The notes: a model not told the origin generated them from the sequence alone. A stretch of 64,000 nucleotides of DNA from Lepidostoma basale (GCA_022606425.2 JAHDVF020000468.1:372001-436000), one strand, 5' to 3'; counted from the stretch's first letter, positions 11,954 through 23,356 are shown. A program made the numbers and translations.

Positions 11954-12150
11954 CCTTGTTCCACAGAATCCCACAACGCACTGAGGAGCTAGTAATGAAT
12001 CTCAACAATATAAACGGTCGACTTTGTGTAGTGCCGGGCGCTTTAATAAAATACTAAGCGAGTATGAATCCCAGTGCACTGGCTCCAAGACACCAATTAC
12101 CATGCTAGTAATTTAGACAACGCTTCACAATGCTTCAGTTCATTCTCTGA
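11954..12150 (-). promoter_or_regulatory. SOD-C promoter and non-coding first exon
   Basis: This block is about 85% identical by eye to 43683-43855 upstream of SOD-A. On the minus strand it has a TATA element TTTATATT (12007-12014) and, about 30 bases later, an arthropod-type initiator TCAGT (A at 11982). A ~29-base untranslated exon follows, ending AACAAGG at 11954, then a consensus donor GTAAGT (11948-11953). The next acceptor in the proposed gene is at 5638-5640, before the SOD-C signal exon. Conservation extends about 130 bp upstream of the TATA box (for example CACTACACAAAGT and AGCATTGTGAAGCGTT), which suggests regulatory sites. Homology is seen directly; the transcription start and splicing are inferred. 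Confidence 0.6.
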
Positions 12151-12599
12151 TATAAAAATAAAATGTATTTCGTGAGGCGTTCAACTTTTACAAATTCACA
12201 AACTGCTTGAATGACTAGATCAGTTATATAAAACCTGATTATAGTAAGTAGGTTCTTACATAACATGCGGGTTTCAGTCTTCAAAACAAAACTTAACAAA
12301 TTACTGAATTTGTCACTATTTAGTCGCTATTCTTCGAACTTCTAGTATGCCACAGGTGTAACAGTAAACTCTGTGTTGTTTTGTATGTATGTTTGTTAAT
12401 AAATATTACATTAATCGAATTAGATAAAATATATATGATATAGAACACTTTGGACGATAAGATTTTCCATGCTGTCAGGTCTTTTGGTGTTAATTGATAA
12501 ACGGAAATAAAAATGTCTCAAGCTATCGCATAAAATTGTATTGGAAATATTTTCTGGAAAAAATACTATGATGCAAAAACACTTGTGATTTTCTTTATG

Positions 12600-12960
12600 T
12601 GGAATTTCAGGATCTATCTAGGACTATCTCTTTAGAGTAAATGATTCCTCTTCATAGTGATGACCAGAGGAATGATATCCAGGGTGGTTTCCGTTTGCCT
12701 TCTCTGGAGGATTTTCTGTTGCCTTCCCTTAGCCGGTTGAATCCACTTTTGTGGCGCTGGATATTTGCCATTTGTCCACTCTCTGTTTGCTATTTTTGAT
12801 GGTAATGCTAGTGGACACATTGCCCGGGGTTCGTGGGATCTGAGAGACCACTCTAAATCCTAGAGATAGACTTGGCTGTTGTTGCTGGTGTCATGGCAAC
12901 ATAGCCCATGGTAAATCTACCCGTCAGAATCTATTCAAACCCATATTTAAATAGAATATG
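12600..12960 (-). mobile_element. Probable LINE 5' or untranslated fragment
   Basis: Minus-strand frame 12820-12632 reads GKYPAPQKWIQPAKGRQQ and similar, not like a host protein. The richer base composition (CCCGGGG, TGGTGTCATGGCAACATAG) stands out from the AT-rich surroundings. It is probably the 5' part of an insect LINE, but I cannot assign the family. Confidence 0.35.
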
Positions 12961-13039
12961 CGTTCCACAAGCAACCAACGGGATGAATAAAAAAAAACTT
13001 ATTATGTATCTCAATAACAATGTTTTAGGTTACACAATG

Positions 13040-13785
13040 TTTACACAATGGGAAGCGAAAAAATAAATATAATATGCTATGCAGATGATGCGGTGCTAAT
13101 AGCAAACTCTGAAGATGATCTACAAAGGCTACTGTACAAATTCCACGTATCATCTCAAACATTCAACATGAAAATCTCCATAGGCAAGACAAAGAGCATG
13201 GTTACATCAAGACAACCAGTACGATGCAAGCTGGCATTAGATAATAAAATAATAGAACAAGTGATGCATTTCAAGTACTTAGGTGTTGATGTATCAAGCA
13301 GCAGTGACCTCTACGGAGAAGTAAGTGAGCTAACAAACAGGGCCGCCGTTGTGGCTGGCTGCTTGACGAATGCTGTATGGAAAAATAAAAATATGCTAAA
13401 GGAGAGCTGCGAATCTACAAGACATACGTACGTCCTATAATAACATATGCAATAGAAACGAGAGCTGACACCATCAGAACAAAAAGTCTCCTAAGAACCA
13501 CAGAAATGAAGACACTCCGAGACAGAATAAGAAATTCTGAAATAAGAAAGATCTGCAATGTAGAAGATGCCGTGCGATAGGGAAGACTGAGAAGACGCTA
13601 CTGGAGAGATCATGTGGAAAGAACATGTTCTGAAAGAGTAATAAATATAGCCGCAAATAAAGTACCAACAGGAAATCGACCTGCAGGAAGACCACCTAAA
13701 AGATGACGAGACAGTTGGACATCTGTATCTCAGGAACAGGCTCCGAGAAATAACAGGACACAGTCCTAAATAAATAAAAAGAAGA
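13040..13785 (+). pseudogene. RTE-like LINE reverse transcriptase, broken
   Basis: The open part 13048-13440 (130 aa) holds the catalytic YADD at residues 11-14 (CYADDAVLIAN), followed by KTKSMV and FKYLGVDV, as in RTE/BovB-type reverse transcriptases. After a frameshift near 13430 the post-RT region continues (EMKTLRDRIRNSEIRKICNVED, GRPPKR, SWTSVSQEQ) to a stop and an A-rich GAAGAAGATG tail at 13775-13792. In-frame stops mean it is dead, and its 5' half is missing. Confidence 0.85.
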
Positions 13786-13949
13786 AGATGAATAACAATG
13801 TGTTACTCATTGATTAAGAAATAAATATTCCTTTATTATTGTAATATTTGTTAATGAATCCCAAATATACTTTTAAAATATTCCTGAGATTTCTGTTGGC
13901 AATTCTATATTTTATTTTATACTATCTTCAGAAGTACACTAGTTTCGCC

Positions 13950-14130
13950 TTGTTATGATATTATCAACTGAGTTGATAACGCCCCAACAAAATTCAAATT
14001 CGAATATAACGCATATTTTATGTGGGAGAAATCTCACTCGTTTTTGGATCTTCTGATAAACGGAGGTTCAGCTCTTGTGTGTATTCCTCTTACGTCTGAT
14101 GGGAACATTGTTGAAAAGGGTTATTGATTT
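13950..14130. repeat. Dispersed repeat fragments
   Basis: 13955-13995 contains ATTATCAACTGAGTTGATAA, an interrupted palindrome next to GTTTCGCCTTG, a motif shared with the fold-back families. 14062-14130 (GGAGGTTCAGCTCTTGTG and GTCTGATGGGAACATTGTTG) is nearly identical to 18297-18350, inside the inverted-repeat element nested in a SINE. Confidence 0.6.
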
Positions 14131-14540
14131 GTTCAGAAGCTTAATGAAGAACCCTACTTTACAGAAATGTTATTATACATACATAAAATGAATACAAAAA
14201 AATGCTAAGAGAGGGAGAATTATTATAAACGGACATCACGAAACATGATCATACAAAAAAATATTATTGCTGTTTCATTAACAATAACAAATATTTAGGC
14301 ATAAATCAGGCCCAAAGGCAAGGCAAAAAACGTTCAAAATGATTTATTTTAGTTTAAATGATTTAAGTTATATTTTTCTTTGTTTATTGTTAGATATCAT
14401 CGTCAGTAATAAATTAAGTAAGCCATTGTGCGCTGTCAACACAAACGCGATTTTCTCGGAAGGATTTCAAAGTTAAATTACCTGATTCAAGGTCGGCGTA
14501 AGAACAAGGTCAGTTTCTTCAAGATAAATGCTTCTCCAAC

Positions 14541-15005
14541 GGCATGACCAATTATCAATTGTTGACACCTTTTATTTCATTATCTCATTACCGAATATTA
14601 TACGCATTGTAAAAATCACTAGCTTTTATGTGATTGTGTGTAAAAATCACTAGCTTTTATGTGATTGTGTGTAAAAATCACTAGCTTTTATGTGATTGTG
14701 TGTAAAAATCACTAGCTTTTATGTGATTGTGGGTAAAAATCACTAGCTTTTATGTGATTGTGTGTAAAAATCACTAGCTTTTATGTGATTGTGTGTAAAA
14801 ATCACTAGCTTTTATGTGATTGTGTGTAAAAATCACTAGCTTTTATGTGATTGTATCTAAACAACTAATATCTAATAGAGTGACCAATTTTCAATTTGTT
14901 GACACCTTTTCTTTCATTATCTCAGTACCGAATATCATTCGCATTGTTAGAATCACTAGCTTTTATGTGATTATGTATAAAAAAAATTAACAACTAATAT
15001 TTAAT
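14541..15005. repeat. 31-bp hairpin tandem array inside a larger duplication
   Basis: Eight head-to-tail copies of a 31-bp unit occupy 14608-14855, with almost no divergence (one unit has GGG for GTG). Each unit carries AATCAC...GTGATT, so each can form a short stem. The flanks are also duplicated: 14548-14607 (TTGTTGACACC...CATTATCTCA..ACCGAATAT) recurs at 14882-14942, followed by one diverged unit (14948-14978) and then AACAACTAATAT.TAATAGAG, which also closes the first block at 14860-14879. An ancestral segment of about 130 bp was duplicated, and the internal unit later amplified in one copy. Confidence 0.95.
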
Positions 15006-15286
15006 AGAGAATTTTTCAGAATTGGTTTTCAATATAATTTGCAATATTGAAGCTTGAAACAAACAAATATTTACCATATCATTTAACGGTATAATTCTTG
15101 TTCCAATTCCCATTATTGGACATTAAAAAACGTCTTACAGTTAAAAAATGCTCGCTTTAATTACTTTATAATTTATTCTAAATATTTTATAACGTCCGTT
15201 TTCTTAAAGTCTTATCATATTTTATGGGAGTGATACGTTTTAACATACTAGTGCATAATTGTGTATTATTATTTTTATATTAAATT

Positions 15287-15527
15287 TTGTTGAATCGCTC
15301 TATACATCATTACAGCGCGAGCCAAATCGATGTAAAGGGTGTAGCTATCATATTGATTCACGTGAGATGTGATAGGTAGCTTATCTATCGCCATTTTATT
15401 GTCACGTGAATTCTGCACCAGACCAACGACAGTGTGACAATCACATTGCCATCGCAGGGAATCGAACCCGGGACGACCTTCGGGGCGGGAGTCAAAGCAC
15501 TTACCACTCGGCCACGGATGTCGTTAT
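15287..15527 (-). mobile_element. tRNA-derived SINE, copy 2 (best preserved)
   Basis: On the minus strand it opens with a tRNA-like head: A box TGGCCGAGTGG (15508-15518) and B box GGTTCGATTCC (about 15459-15469), the internal RNA polymerase III promoter. The head is followed by a unique body (CACGTGACAATAAAATGGCG) and an AT-rich 3' end near 15290. Other copies lie at 8662-8890, 18195-18530 (interrupted), 41665-41757 (tail only) and 62757-62995. The head alone is not a working tRNA, because the acceptor stem does not pair. Confidence 0.85.
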
Positions 15528-15934
15528 ATCGTATATCTTTGAGCTCGAGAAAAAATAATCAAAATAGTACGGTTATAAAATGAAAAATATTGTTTTTGAG
15601 AATCAAGTAAGTAATCAAATCTTTTTTGATTTTAGAAGAGTTCAAATAGCGTCCAGTGTAGAACCCATAGCTTCTAAACTCTTTGCCCACGGCGACTGAC
15701 TTTAGTCAGATTAATAAGTCGTGCATATCATTGTGTTTATTGAGTCGTTAATATTCTAGGAAGATACTGAAATAACCAGTTATTGCTACAATGATTTGGT
15801 TTGTACGAAATTATTGTTTAAAATGTGATATTTTATTCAAAATGCGTTGTCGAAAATGTACCGCCTAGCAATGATAGATAGAACAACGTTTGTTTAGCGA
15901 CCTAGGTGTTAATTACCAAACCAAACAATTAATA

Positions 15935-16110
15935 CGCATGAAATCATAAGTTTTCTAGAAGTTTTATTATATTTTATGTGAAAGACGTGTTCTCCTGTCA
16001 AATGCATTAATGCAAATTGACATTTGATAATACCTTAGCCAGGCGAGTCATTCACATAAAAAATACAATAATAAAACATCTAGATAACAGACGTTTTCAT
16101 TCGGATTAAA
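15935..16110. repeat. Fold-back family member
   Basis: Inverted arms: TTTTCTAGAAGTTTTATTAT (15951 on) and TTTGATAATACCTTAGCCAG through AATAATAAAACATCTAGATA on the right. Other members: 8425-8560, 11600-11815, 29490-29765, 37985-38055, 41010-41125, 43430-43605, 49985-50225, 57085-57300. Confidence 0.8.
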
Positions 16111-16344
16111 ATTTTAATATAGAATTTTTACATCATTGTTCAAGAAACAATAAATAACAGCGAAACGGTTAAACATTAATTAATCTTAATTAAATCGTTT
16201 TATTTATTTCGTATACAGGAGGAAGTTTAATAGGAAGCTGTACATTTGTGATTTGACATATTATGTTTTTAATTATATAATTGTTCATTTCAGAGCCAAC
16301 CAGTTTCGCTAGTGACCGATCTTCGTGAGGCCAATAAAACATTT

Positions 16345-16500
16345 GAATGGTTGCAGTAAATTAGGCACTAAGTACCAACATTTTTTTTTGAAAACTCAGT
16401 ATACAGTTTTTTTCTATATGAAATATAGAACGAAACTGTATACTTGGTTTTTTGTATTTTTTTTTTAGTACTTAGTGCCTATTTTACCGCAACCATTCAT
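16345..16500. repeat. Fold-back element with 60-70 bp arms
   Basis: AATGGTTGCAGTAAATTAGG (16347 on) is mirrored by CCTATTTTACCGCAACCATT ending at about 16498. Inner arms CTCAGTATACAG and CTGTATACTTGG close around 16420. GTTTCGAAACCGGTC flanks it on the right and CCAGTTTCGCTAGTGACCG on the left. This is a different sequence from the main fold-back family. Confidence 0.75.
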
Positions 16501-16504
16501 TTTT

Positions 16505-18190
16505 TGTTTCGAAACCGGTCAATTCTTAAAATAAACAAATATCTGTGATAAAATATTACGCTTTTCTATGAAAAACGTCATAATAGTTTATCTTCACATA
16601 CCTATATTTAACGAGAAAGACTGATTGCATTTGGATATTTGCTTAAAAAATATATTTTAATAGTTTTATACCTGTATATGGTATGTTTGTTAGTGTTATA
16701 TGTATCCCTATAGCCTTATCAAAAAGTGCATAATATCAAATGAATCGTTTTTTGTTGCTACTAAAACGTATCTTTCGGTACTTGACCTGTCTAGAGGCTT
16801 CATGAAAACTTCTTCGGATAACATTCAGTTTACGAGTCACGTGGGTAGGAGCGCTCGACGAACCGGTCTTTGTTATTCTTTATTAAAGTTTACAGGATAA
16901 GTGACCTTCTAAATGTTGCAATAATCCGGGGCCTACTTGCCCCAAACCTGATCTACATCTGTACAGTAGTTAGATACCCACCCAGCCTAATAGCGACTTA
17001 GGCCTTCTGAGAAGATTTATCGAGAGCGAAACATACACTTTTTAAATGTTGCAAAAACAGTCGCTCAGAGGTATTAGATTTATTATACGAATAACTTAGT
17101 GCTAACTAGCAATGCTTATATGCTGATTGTGTAAAACTATATAAATGTCGTGTAACATTTAAATATTTTATTATTATTTTTATGAATTAACTAGGGGCAA
17201 AAACTAACCAACACTAAACACATTGTTTATCATTTCCTGAAGAACTATTTTACTTTTCTTAAATAAATTAAATATATTAATACAGATTATTTCGTTTTTT
17301 TAACAGTATGCTTAGCGTTACAATAAAACTTTTTTTATTGAAATTAAGAATTACCTATATAAATTACAAAAGTTTCTCTTTGTACTGTCCAAATCGGACG
17401 TGACTTTAATCTATATTTTTAAACGTTTATGATAAGATCGATGTCACTTCCATTAAGTGTAACTATGGGAAGGTCATAATTTTAAATTAAACAGTATCTA
17501 TTGCAATATAAAATAATATAATAAGATTATCAAGAAATTCTTCAGCTAGTTTTCTAGACAAAGCGTCGTACAATTTGTTTGTAGAAATTCGTTACGAGAT
17601 GAAAATAAAAATCAAATCAAAAACATTGCAGCCGTAGAAAGGATAGTTGCTTACGAATAAAATATCTAAAAATTGGAGGAAAATAGTACTCATTAATTTC
17701 ATTTAATCTCAGAAGAATAATGAAGCTTAAATCTGAATGCAGATTAAACCAATTTAAAAATATAAGGCATGGTCTGGACTTGGATCCTCTGGCATGCGGA
17801 GGCTCAGCTTTGTAGCAATTGACTTATGCGGGGGCTTGATCTGTTCTGATCTCGGAGTGTTTCTCTGAAGGGAGAATTGATTTTAGGGACTTTCGACGGC
17901 ATTTTTGTCGAAGTTATATTTTATTGTAGGGTAAGAGGTATTTTATTCTAGTGTATTCGTAAAGATATTCATCAAATATCCGTATCACGAGGAAATATAA
18001 AAATAAATTATTAACAGTGAACTTAGGTGAATAATTTTACGTAATAATTTTCTATAGTTTAGCTTAGAAATAATATACGCCGAGAGGGTGTATACGGAGT
18101 GACGATGAAAAAATTATCTTCGTCTTTATTAATTGTAAAATCTTTAAAAAAATTATACAACAGGTCGTTTGAACCCAATTTCTTTTTAGT
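16505..18190. other. Non-coding DNA with repeat fragments
   Basis: No gene supported. 16915-17035 is a GC-richer block (GGGGCCTACTTGCCCC, TACCCACCCAGCC) of unknown origin. 17768-17880 resembles the interior of the inverted-repeat element at 18258-18434 (GGAGGCTCAGCTTTGT, TTATGCGGGGGCTTGATC). The 16700-16900 open frame is not convincing. Confidence 0.4.
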
Positions 18191-18194
18191 TATT

Positions 18195-18530
18195 ATATTG
18201 ATTCTCGTGACATGTGATAGGCAGTGGTTGTACTCCCACAGAAGCCCAGAATCCGGGCTTGCGTAATAAATTTTGAATCAAAACCTCTTCTGCCTTACAG
18301 AGGTTCAGCTCTTGTGGCAATTCCTCTTACGTCTGATGGGAACATTGTTGGAAGGTGATTTGGTGGGTTGTTGGTTTATGCGGGAGCATGATTACTTAGA
18401 TTTTGGGGTTTTGATTCATAATTTCTTACGCAAGACCAAAGACATTATGACAATCACACTGCTGAATCCGGGACCTTCGGTGTGGCAATCATACCTCTTG
18501 CCATTCTGCAACGAATGTCAAATTTGATTA
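18195..18530 (-). mobile_element. SINE copy 3, interrupted by another element
   Basis: SINE sequence is present at 18195-18230 (TTGATTCTCGTGACATGTGA) and resumes at 18435 (ACCAAAGACATTATGACAAT, then GACCTTCGGTGTGGCAAT), running to 18528. Between them sits the inverted-repeat element at 18258-18434. About 35 bp of SINE body is missing at the junction. Confidence 0.75.
18258..18434. mobile_element. Inverted-repeat element nested in a SINE
   Basis: Ends CTTGCGTAATAAATTTTGAA and TTATTAATCAAAACC-like mirror (GGTTTTGATTCATAATTTCT, then TACGCAAG) form ~28 bp imperfect terminal inverted repeats. The interior (GGTTCAGCTCTTGTGG, GGGAACATTGTTG) recurs at 14062-14130 and weakly at 17768-17880. It is a non-autonomous DNA element, superfamily not determined. 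Confidence 0.7.
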
Positions 18531-19611
18531 TATTAATATGCAATCGATTTCAATAACACCGCCATCTTGAACGATATTCATAAAAGGACGGTATTGCTAC
18601 CGAAATCGAAGAATCACTAAGAAAAGTGTATAAAACATGTCATTGTTTTCAATTTATCATACAGTCAAGTGTTGATTTACGTTATATTGCAAAATATATT
18701 ACAATACGCCAATTTGTTCCCAGAATATTGTTTTTTCTTATTATTGTTTATTAGATACTCACATGACTTGCGTTTATAAAAACGTCGCTGAGTGATTGGG
18801 GAACAAGTAATCGCTTAAGAAATGAATTGCCTGAATTCTGATTCAGAATACGTTGTAATATTGAGGATAAACCGAACGCAAATTTTTTCATGTGCCTGTT
18901 ATTGAGATTCCCAGAGACATACTTTCTATTCTCACGTAACGCTATGCTGCGTCACTCAAATGCAATGGTTTTCTCAATAATGACGGTTGCAACGCGTGGG
19001 AATTTTCAAACACCACACAAAAATATCACTCTTATTAAATCTTTGAACTTTTTGAATAAAGAATGAAATTCCAGCAATTATAAAAATTCGTTTTTTAACT
19101 GTTTGATTGTTTCGACTGTTATGTCGTTTATAATGCAAAGATTACAGACGTATTTAATTTAATATTAATCTAAACAAGTAAGACGACCGTATAAATCAAA
19201 AATACATTACCGTATTTACAAATCTACCGAAGCATTCGTAATGGACAATGGACAATATGTGGATTGCCATAGAATTTACCACTGTAAACAATGAAACAAT
19301 GACAATGTATTCTGGAAAAAACATCATGAAACATGTAAGATTTTTTATGTGTTGTTTTTTGTTTCAAAATTCTTACTTGAACTGAACATTTTATGTAATA
19401 ATTACGAAATTAAGTGTACGTTACTTTTGCCCAAATAGTAAGTGGACATTGTTAGATTTAAAGAAGAAAATTATTATATCTCACGCAATTAGAAATTCTT
19501 ATTAAATAAAATATGTGGTGTTAAGCAATTTTGAACCACGCATTGTAGCGTAAGGTATTAAATTAACTGTTTAATTTGGAACACTTACCAGTATAATACG
19601 AAAATTTTAAA

Positions 19612-20102
19612 AACAGTAGAATATCGTTTATCTGGACTAATTGGGACTGGAGGTGTTCGGGAAACCGATTTTTCCGGGTAATCAAACAGGCACTAATTCT
19701 TTTAGCAAAATAAGGTGTAAATCGATTTTTTTCCTCGGCTCATTTATTGATTATGAAATTACAAAGTTTACTGCAAAAACGTATGTATGCAGTACATAAA
19801 ATGCTAATATTACTCTACAATATACTAGAAAAATAATCAGAGATTTTTTTTAACGAGATTTCCTCGTGTATTTTTTTGCAGCTAAATCGCGGATTCGTTT
19901 AATAAAATCAATTGAGTTGAGCTGCTTTACTCTCGCTCTTCAAACCATGAGAGTTTCTAATGCTGTAAAGGCTTCTCGATGACTGACTCGTTCCTTCATC
20001 ATCCTCATTTGAGATTACGTAGGTCACGGTCCAGAACGCTTCACCATCTCGGCTTGTCCAGATAATTGACGTTCCGGCTAACTGACGTCCGGATATTAAC
20101 AC
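19612..20102. mobile_element. pogo/Tigger-like DNA transposon remnant
   Basis: The left end CAGTAGAATATCGTTTATCT, GGACTAATTGGGACTGG and TTTTTCCGGGTAATCAAAC resembles the terminal repeat of pogo/Tigger elements. The right side has GTCCAGATAATTGACGTTCC, a worn counterpart. Minus-strand frame 20102-19908 may be a scrap of transposase C-terminus, but no catalytic motif is visible. Confidence 0.5.
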
Positions 20103-20104
20103 GA

Positions 20105-20350
20105 TAGCTGTTTCGCCTTACAATGTTGACATCATCAACTCAGTTGATTGTAACACCTGATGATGCTAACAGTTTTTGGCAAAGCATACGCGACAATTTC
20201 ATAAAATTTAATTTAAATAATATTTGATATTATAAAAGAGTTCGAAATTAAACAGTTATCATAATAGTGTTGAAATATACCTAATAGTGTTGCCGCCAAA
20301 ATATTGAATTATCAAAGTTAATAAAATATAAACTTTGATAATTCAATGTT
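20105..20350. repeat. Second dispersed repeat family, copy 1
   Basis: Opens with GCTGTTTCGCC and TTGACATCATCA, and ends with AGTGTTGCCGCCAAAATA next to a 17-bp inverted repeat (ATTGAATTATCAAAGTT and AACTTTGATAATTCAAT, 20304-20347). Other copies with the same opening and ending lie at 40045-40245 and 48110-48255. Confidence 0.65.
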
Positions 20351-20815
20351 TTGAAGAAGGATGGGAGCAGAATAAATGCGGTAGAGATGAGGTCCCTAAG
20401 ACGTATGTGTGGAAGAACGATATACGACAGACTCTCAAATGCTGATATAAGAAAGGAATGTAGAGCGGAAGAAGGTATTATGAACAAAATTATGGAAGGA
20501 TCGCTGTGTTGGTTCGGAAATATGGAACGCATGGATGGAGAAAGAATGGTTGAAAAAGTATACGTTAATGATGTTAATGGAGTACGGAGTCGAGGCAGAC
20601 CGAGGAATACATCGCATGACCAAATTAATCAAATTTTAAAGGTTGGTCATATTAGAAGTCGGAAGAATCAACGTGGGTGTAAGACTCGCTGTATGAATGT
20701 GGTGGAAGCTAGAGAGGTGTGCCAGGATAGAGTAGTGTGGCGGTCCATTCTCTCTGCCTACTCCTACGGGGAAACGGCTTGATGGTTTGTTGTTGCTGTT
20801 GTTGTTAGTAAAATA
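20351..20815 (+). mobile_element. LINE 3' end, (TTG)n-tailed subfamily
   Basis: An open frame of 143 aa (20351-20782) covers the post-RT region ([55 protein letters not shown]) and ends in a TTGTTGCTGTTGTTG tail. It differs from the TTAG-tailed copies both in the protein ([14 protein letters not shown] against VNGVNGARNRGRPR) and in the tail. The only other TTG-tailed copy is 41205-41650. The RT core is absent, so it is 5'-truncated. Confidence 0.85.
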
Positions 20816-21024
20816 TTTCTCGGTTTATATATTTTAAATCATGCAATATCTTGCTAGTTGTGTGAGCAAATGAAAAAATTAGGAAGTGTAACATTTATAA
20901 TTTTAATTGAATACCATTATATAAATAGATCAACTTTGAAAAATCTACATTAGCTGAATACATTGATACTCAAGGAGTTCTGCTTTTGTATCAAAGGTCA
21001 AATGTCCATCTACAGCGTGATACA

Positions 21025-21060
21025 GTATACTGACCTACCTATTCTCCAGTATCATATTCG
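21025..21060. other. Short duplicated anchor (SOD upstream, C side)
   Basis: TATACTGACCTACCTATTCT occurs here and at 43872-43891, between the promoter and upstream blocks of the SOD duplication in both units. It is short, but its position in the series supports co-duplication. Confidence 0.45.
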
Positions 21061-21326
21061 TCAAATACCGTGTTACAGATTATTAAAAACTAGTCCTAGA
21101 GACTAAATAAAAATGATTCATTGTTTATAATTGCCTACATTAGAGCATATTGTATAGCAAAAACTAACATTAAATTAAACAACGTGATGTGGTTCGATAT
21201 ATTGTACATTATATAAAAATAATTTGATACATTTTTCGATCGTAACTAAAAGCCATAAAGAAATGGCAAAATACATCCGGCCGACTGACATTGGTACAGT
21301 AGAACCCCTTTAAACCGGCTTCGGAC

Positions 21327-22625
21327 TACGAGGGCGGTTTGATAAGTCTGTGACTTTTTGAATTTCCTGAGCAAGAAACATTAAATGTAACACTGCTCTC
21401 GTCAACTACCATCTATGAATAGACTACTGTACAATTTTGAGACGGCTGCGCCATTTTGTTCGTATTTTACAGCCATTGAAAGCAAACAATCTGGTGAATT
21501 GTAACGAAAATGAAAAAAAGTTAATTTCGTGCGCTGATTAAGAATTATTTTTTGCGAAAAAAACCCATTACCGAAACCAAGAAAAGGCTTGATAAATACT
21601 ATGTGGACTCTGTACCATCAATTTCAATGGTTAAGCAGTAGCTTACTGAGTTACGTTGTGGTCGTACCAGCACAAGAGACGCCGAACGTTCAGGTCGCCC
21701 AAAATAGGTCATCACGCCAGGAATCGTCGATAAAATCCATGAAATGGTATTGGACGATCAAAGAATGAAAGTGTGTGAGGTGTTTGAGGCTATAAGCATC
21801 TCAACTGAGTGGGTACATCACATTTTACGTAAATATTTGGACATGAAAAAGCTATCCACGTGATGGCTGCCGCAATTGCTCATACTCGACCATATGCGCA
21901 ACCGTGTGACCACTTCAAAGGAGTGTTTGGCGATGTTCACACGCAATCGGAACGAGTTTTTGCGCCGATTCATTATCGTAGACGAAACATGGATCCATCA
22001 TACTACACCATAGACTAAGGAAAATTCAAGACAGTGGGTTTCTCCGGGTGAACGTGCACCAAAGAAGGCCAAGGTGGGTCTGTCGGCCAACATGGTCATA
22101 GTCACAGTTTTTTGGAATGCACGCGGTGTATTCCCATCGATTACCCTGAAAAGGATAAAACGATCACCGGCAAATATTATTCAGAGCTTTTAGACATATT
22201 CAATATTGATTTGAAGCAGAAACGACCGCATTCGAGGAAGAAAAAAGTGCTGTTCCATCAAGACAATGCACGGGTGCACACGTGTGCATTCGCCATGGCA
22301 AAAATCCATAAATTGGGCTTCGCACTGCTAACCCATCTAGCATATTCTCTAGATTTAGCCCCCTGTGACTATTTCCTGTTTCCAAACCTGAAGAAATATC
22401 TGGGCGGTAAGAGATTTGGGTCGAATGAAGAGGTCATCACTGAAACAAACGCCTATTTTGAGGGCCTTAAGAAAATCTTTTTTTTGGAAAGAATAAAAAT
22501 ATTGGGAAAACGCTGGACAAAATGTATCGAGCTAAAAGGAGACTATGTTGAGAAATATAATGCTTTTTTGCTGAAAAATATACGATTTATGCAAAAAGTC
22601 ACTGACTTATCAAACCGCCCTCGTA
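21327..22625 (+). mobile_element. mariner element, complete ends, dead transposase
   Basis: About 1.3 kb with 31-bp terminal inverted repeats differing at one base (left GAGGGCGGTTTGATAAGTCT; right mirror ending at 22623), flanked by the TA target duplication. Plus-strand frames encode a mariner transposase with the D,D34D triad: VDETW with Asp at 21981-21983, HQDNARVH with Asp at 22262-22264, and DLAPCDYFLF with the final Asp at 22367-22369. The C-terminal 186 aa (22112-22672, running past the element) are open. Upstream there are several stops (for example after MKKS and in the helix-turn-helix region), so the copy is inactive. Confidence 0.93.
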
Positions 22626-22750
22626 TTATTATTATTTATGATGATTTATATTTTAAGTGCGCCGTTTTGTGAAATCAATTACTCCATCGTGCGGCAGAGT
22701 TGACGCTCTACAAAGCCGAAGTTTTCCGATTATACCCAACAGTCTCTTTC

Positions 22751-23356
22751 TTAAGGTGTGTTTACACAGTGCGAGTAGCTTGCCTGGCGAGTAGGCAGCA
22801 GCTGTCATGCCAACTTCCATGACAGTTGCTGCCTGTACCTCGACTGTTTACACGGAGAGCTGAAAATGACAGTTACTGGTCAGCCACCGAGAGAAGGACA
22901 AAAAAATGGAATTTCTTGGTTGTATGTTGAACGTAAATTTAAATTTTTTTTTGACACATCAGTCAAATTTACTAATTCAATTTCTTTGGCAATACGTTAT
23001 AATGCCGCCTTTCTCAAATCCCTTTCCAAAGCGCTTCCTTATCTTTGTACAATTTCATAAATTGCAGATTTCTTTCGGTGGATCATCTTTCAACCATGTT
23101 GCGAAATTTAATATTAATAAACGAAAAACACGTTTTCAAAAACACTTAAAAAAACAGACATACGTCGTGTGGTGTGGAGGGGGAAGGCGAGTGGACAGTG
23201 AAAACAAAATATTTTATAGTAACTCGCACTCCAGTTACTGTCATACTCGCCTTGACAGTAACTCGCATGATTCGTTTACACAAAGACAGTAGCTGCAGGA
23301 CAGTTACTGTCTATGCCAACTCGCACGCTAGCTCGCACTGTGTAAACACACCTTTA
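22751..23356. mobile_element. Harbinger-like MITE, ~600 bp
   Basis: Terminal inverted repeats AGGTGTGTTTACACAGTGCG (left) and its complement (right, CGCACTGTGTAAACACACCT), flanked by TTA on both sides, the 3-bp target duplication of PIF/Harbinger elements. The interior is rich in ACAGTTACTGTC-like palindromes. The open frames inside (22866-23437) show no transposase motif. Confidence 0.85.

Noticed and set aside
14608..14855. CRISPR-like array
   Set aside because: The units are contiguous 31-bp tandem repeats with no variable spacers, and the DNA is eukaryotic.
15455..15527. A second tRNA gene
   Set aside because: A and B boxes are present but the acceptor stem does not pair and the body continues as a repeated SINE.
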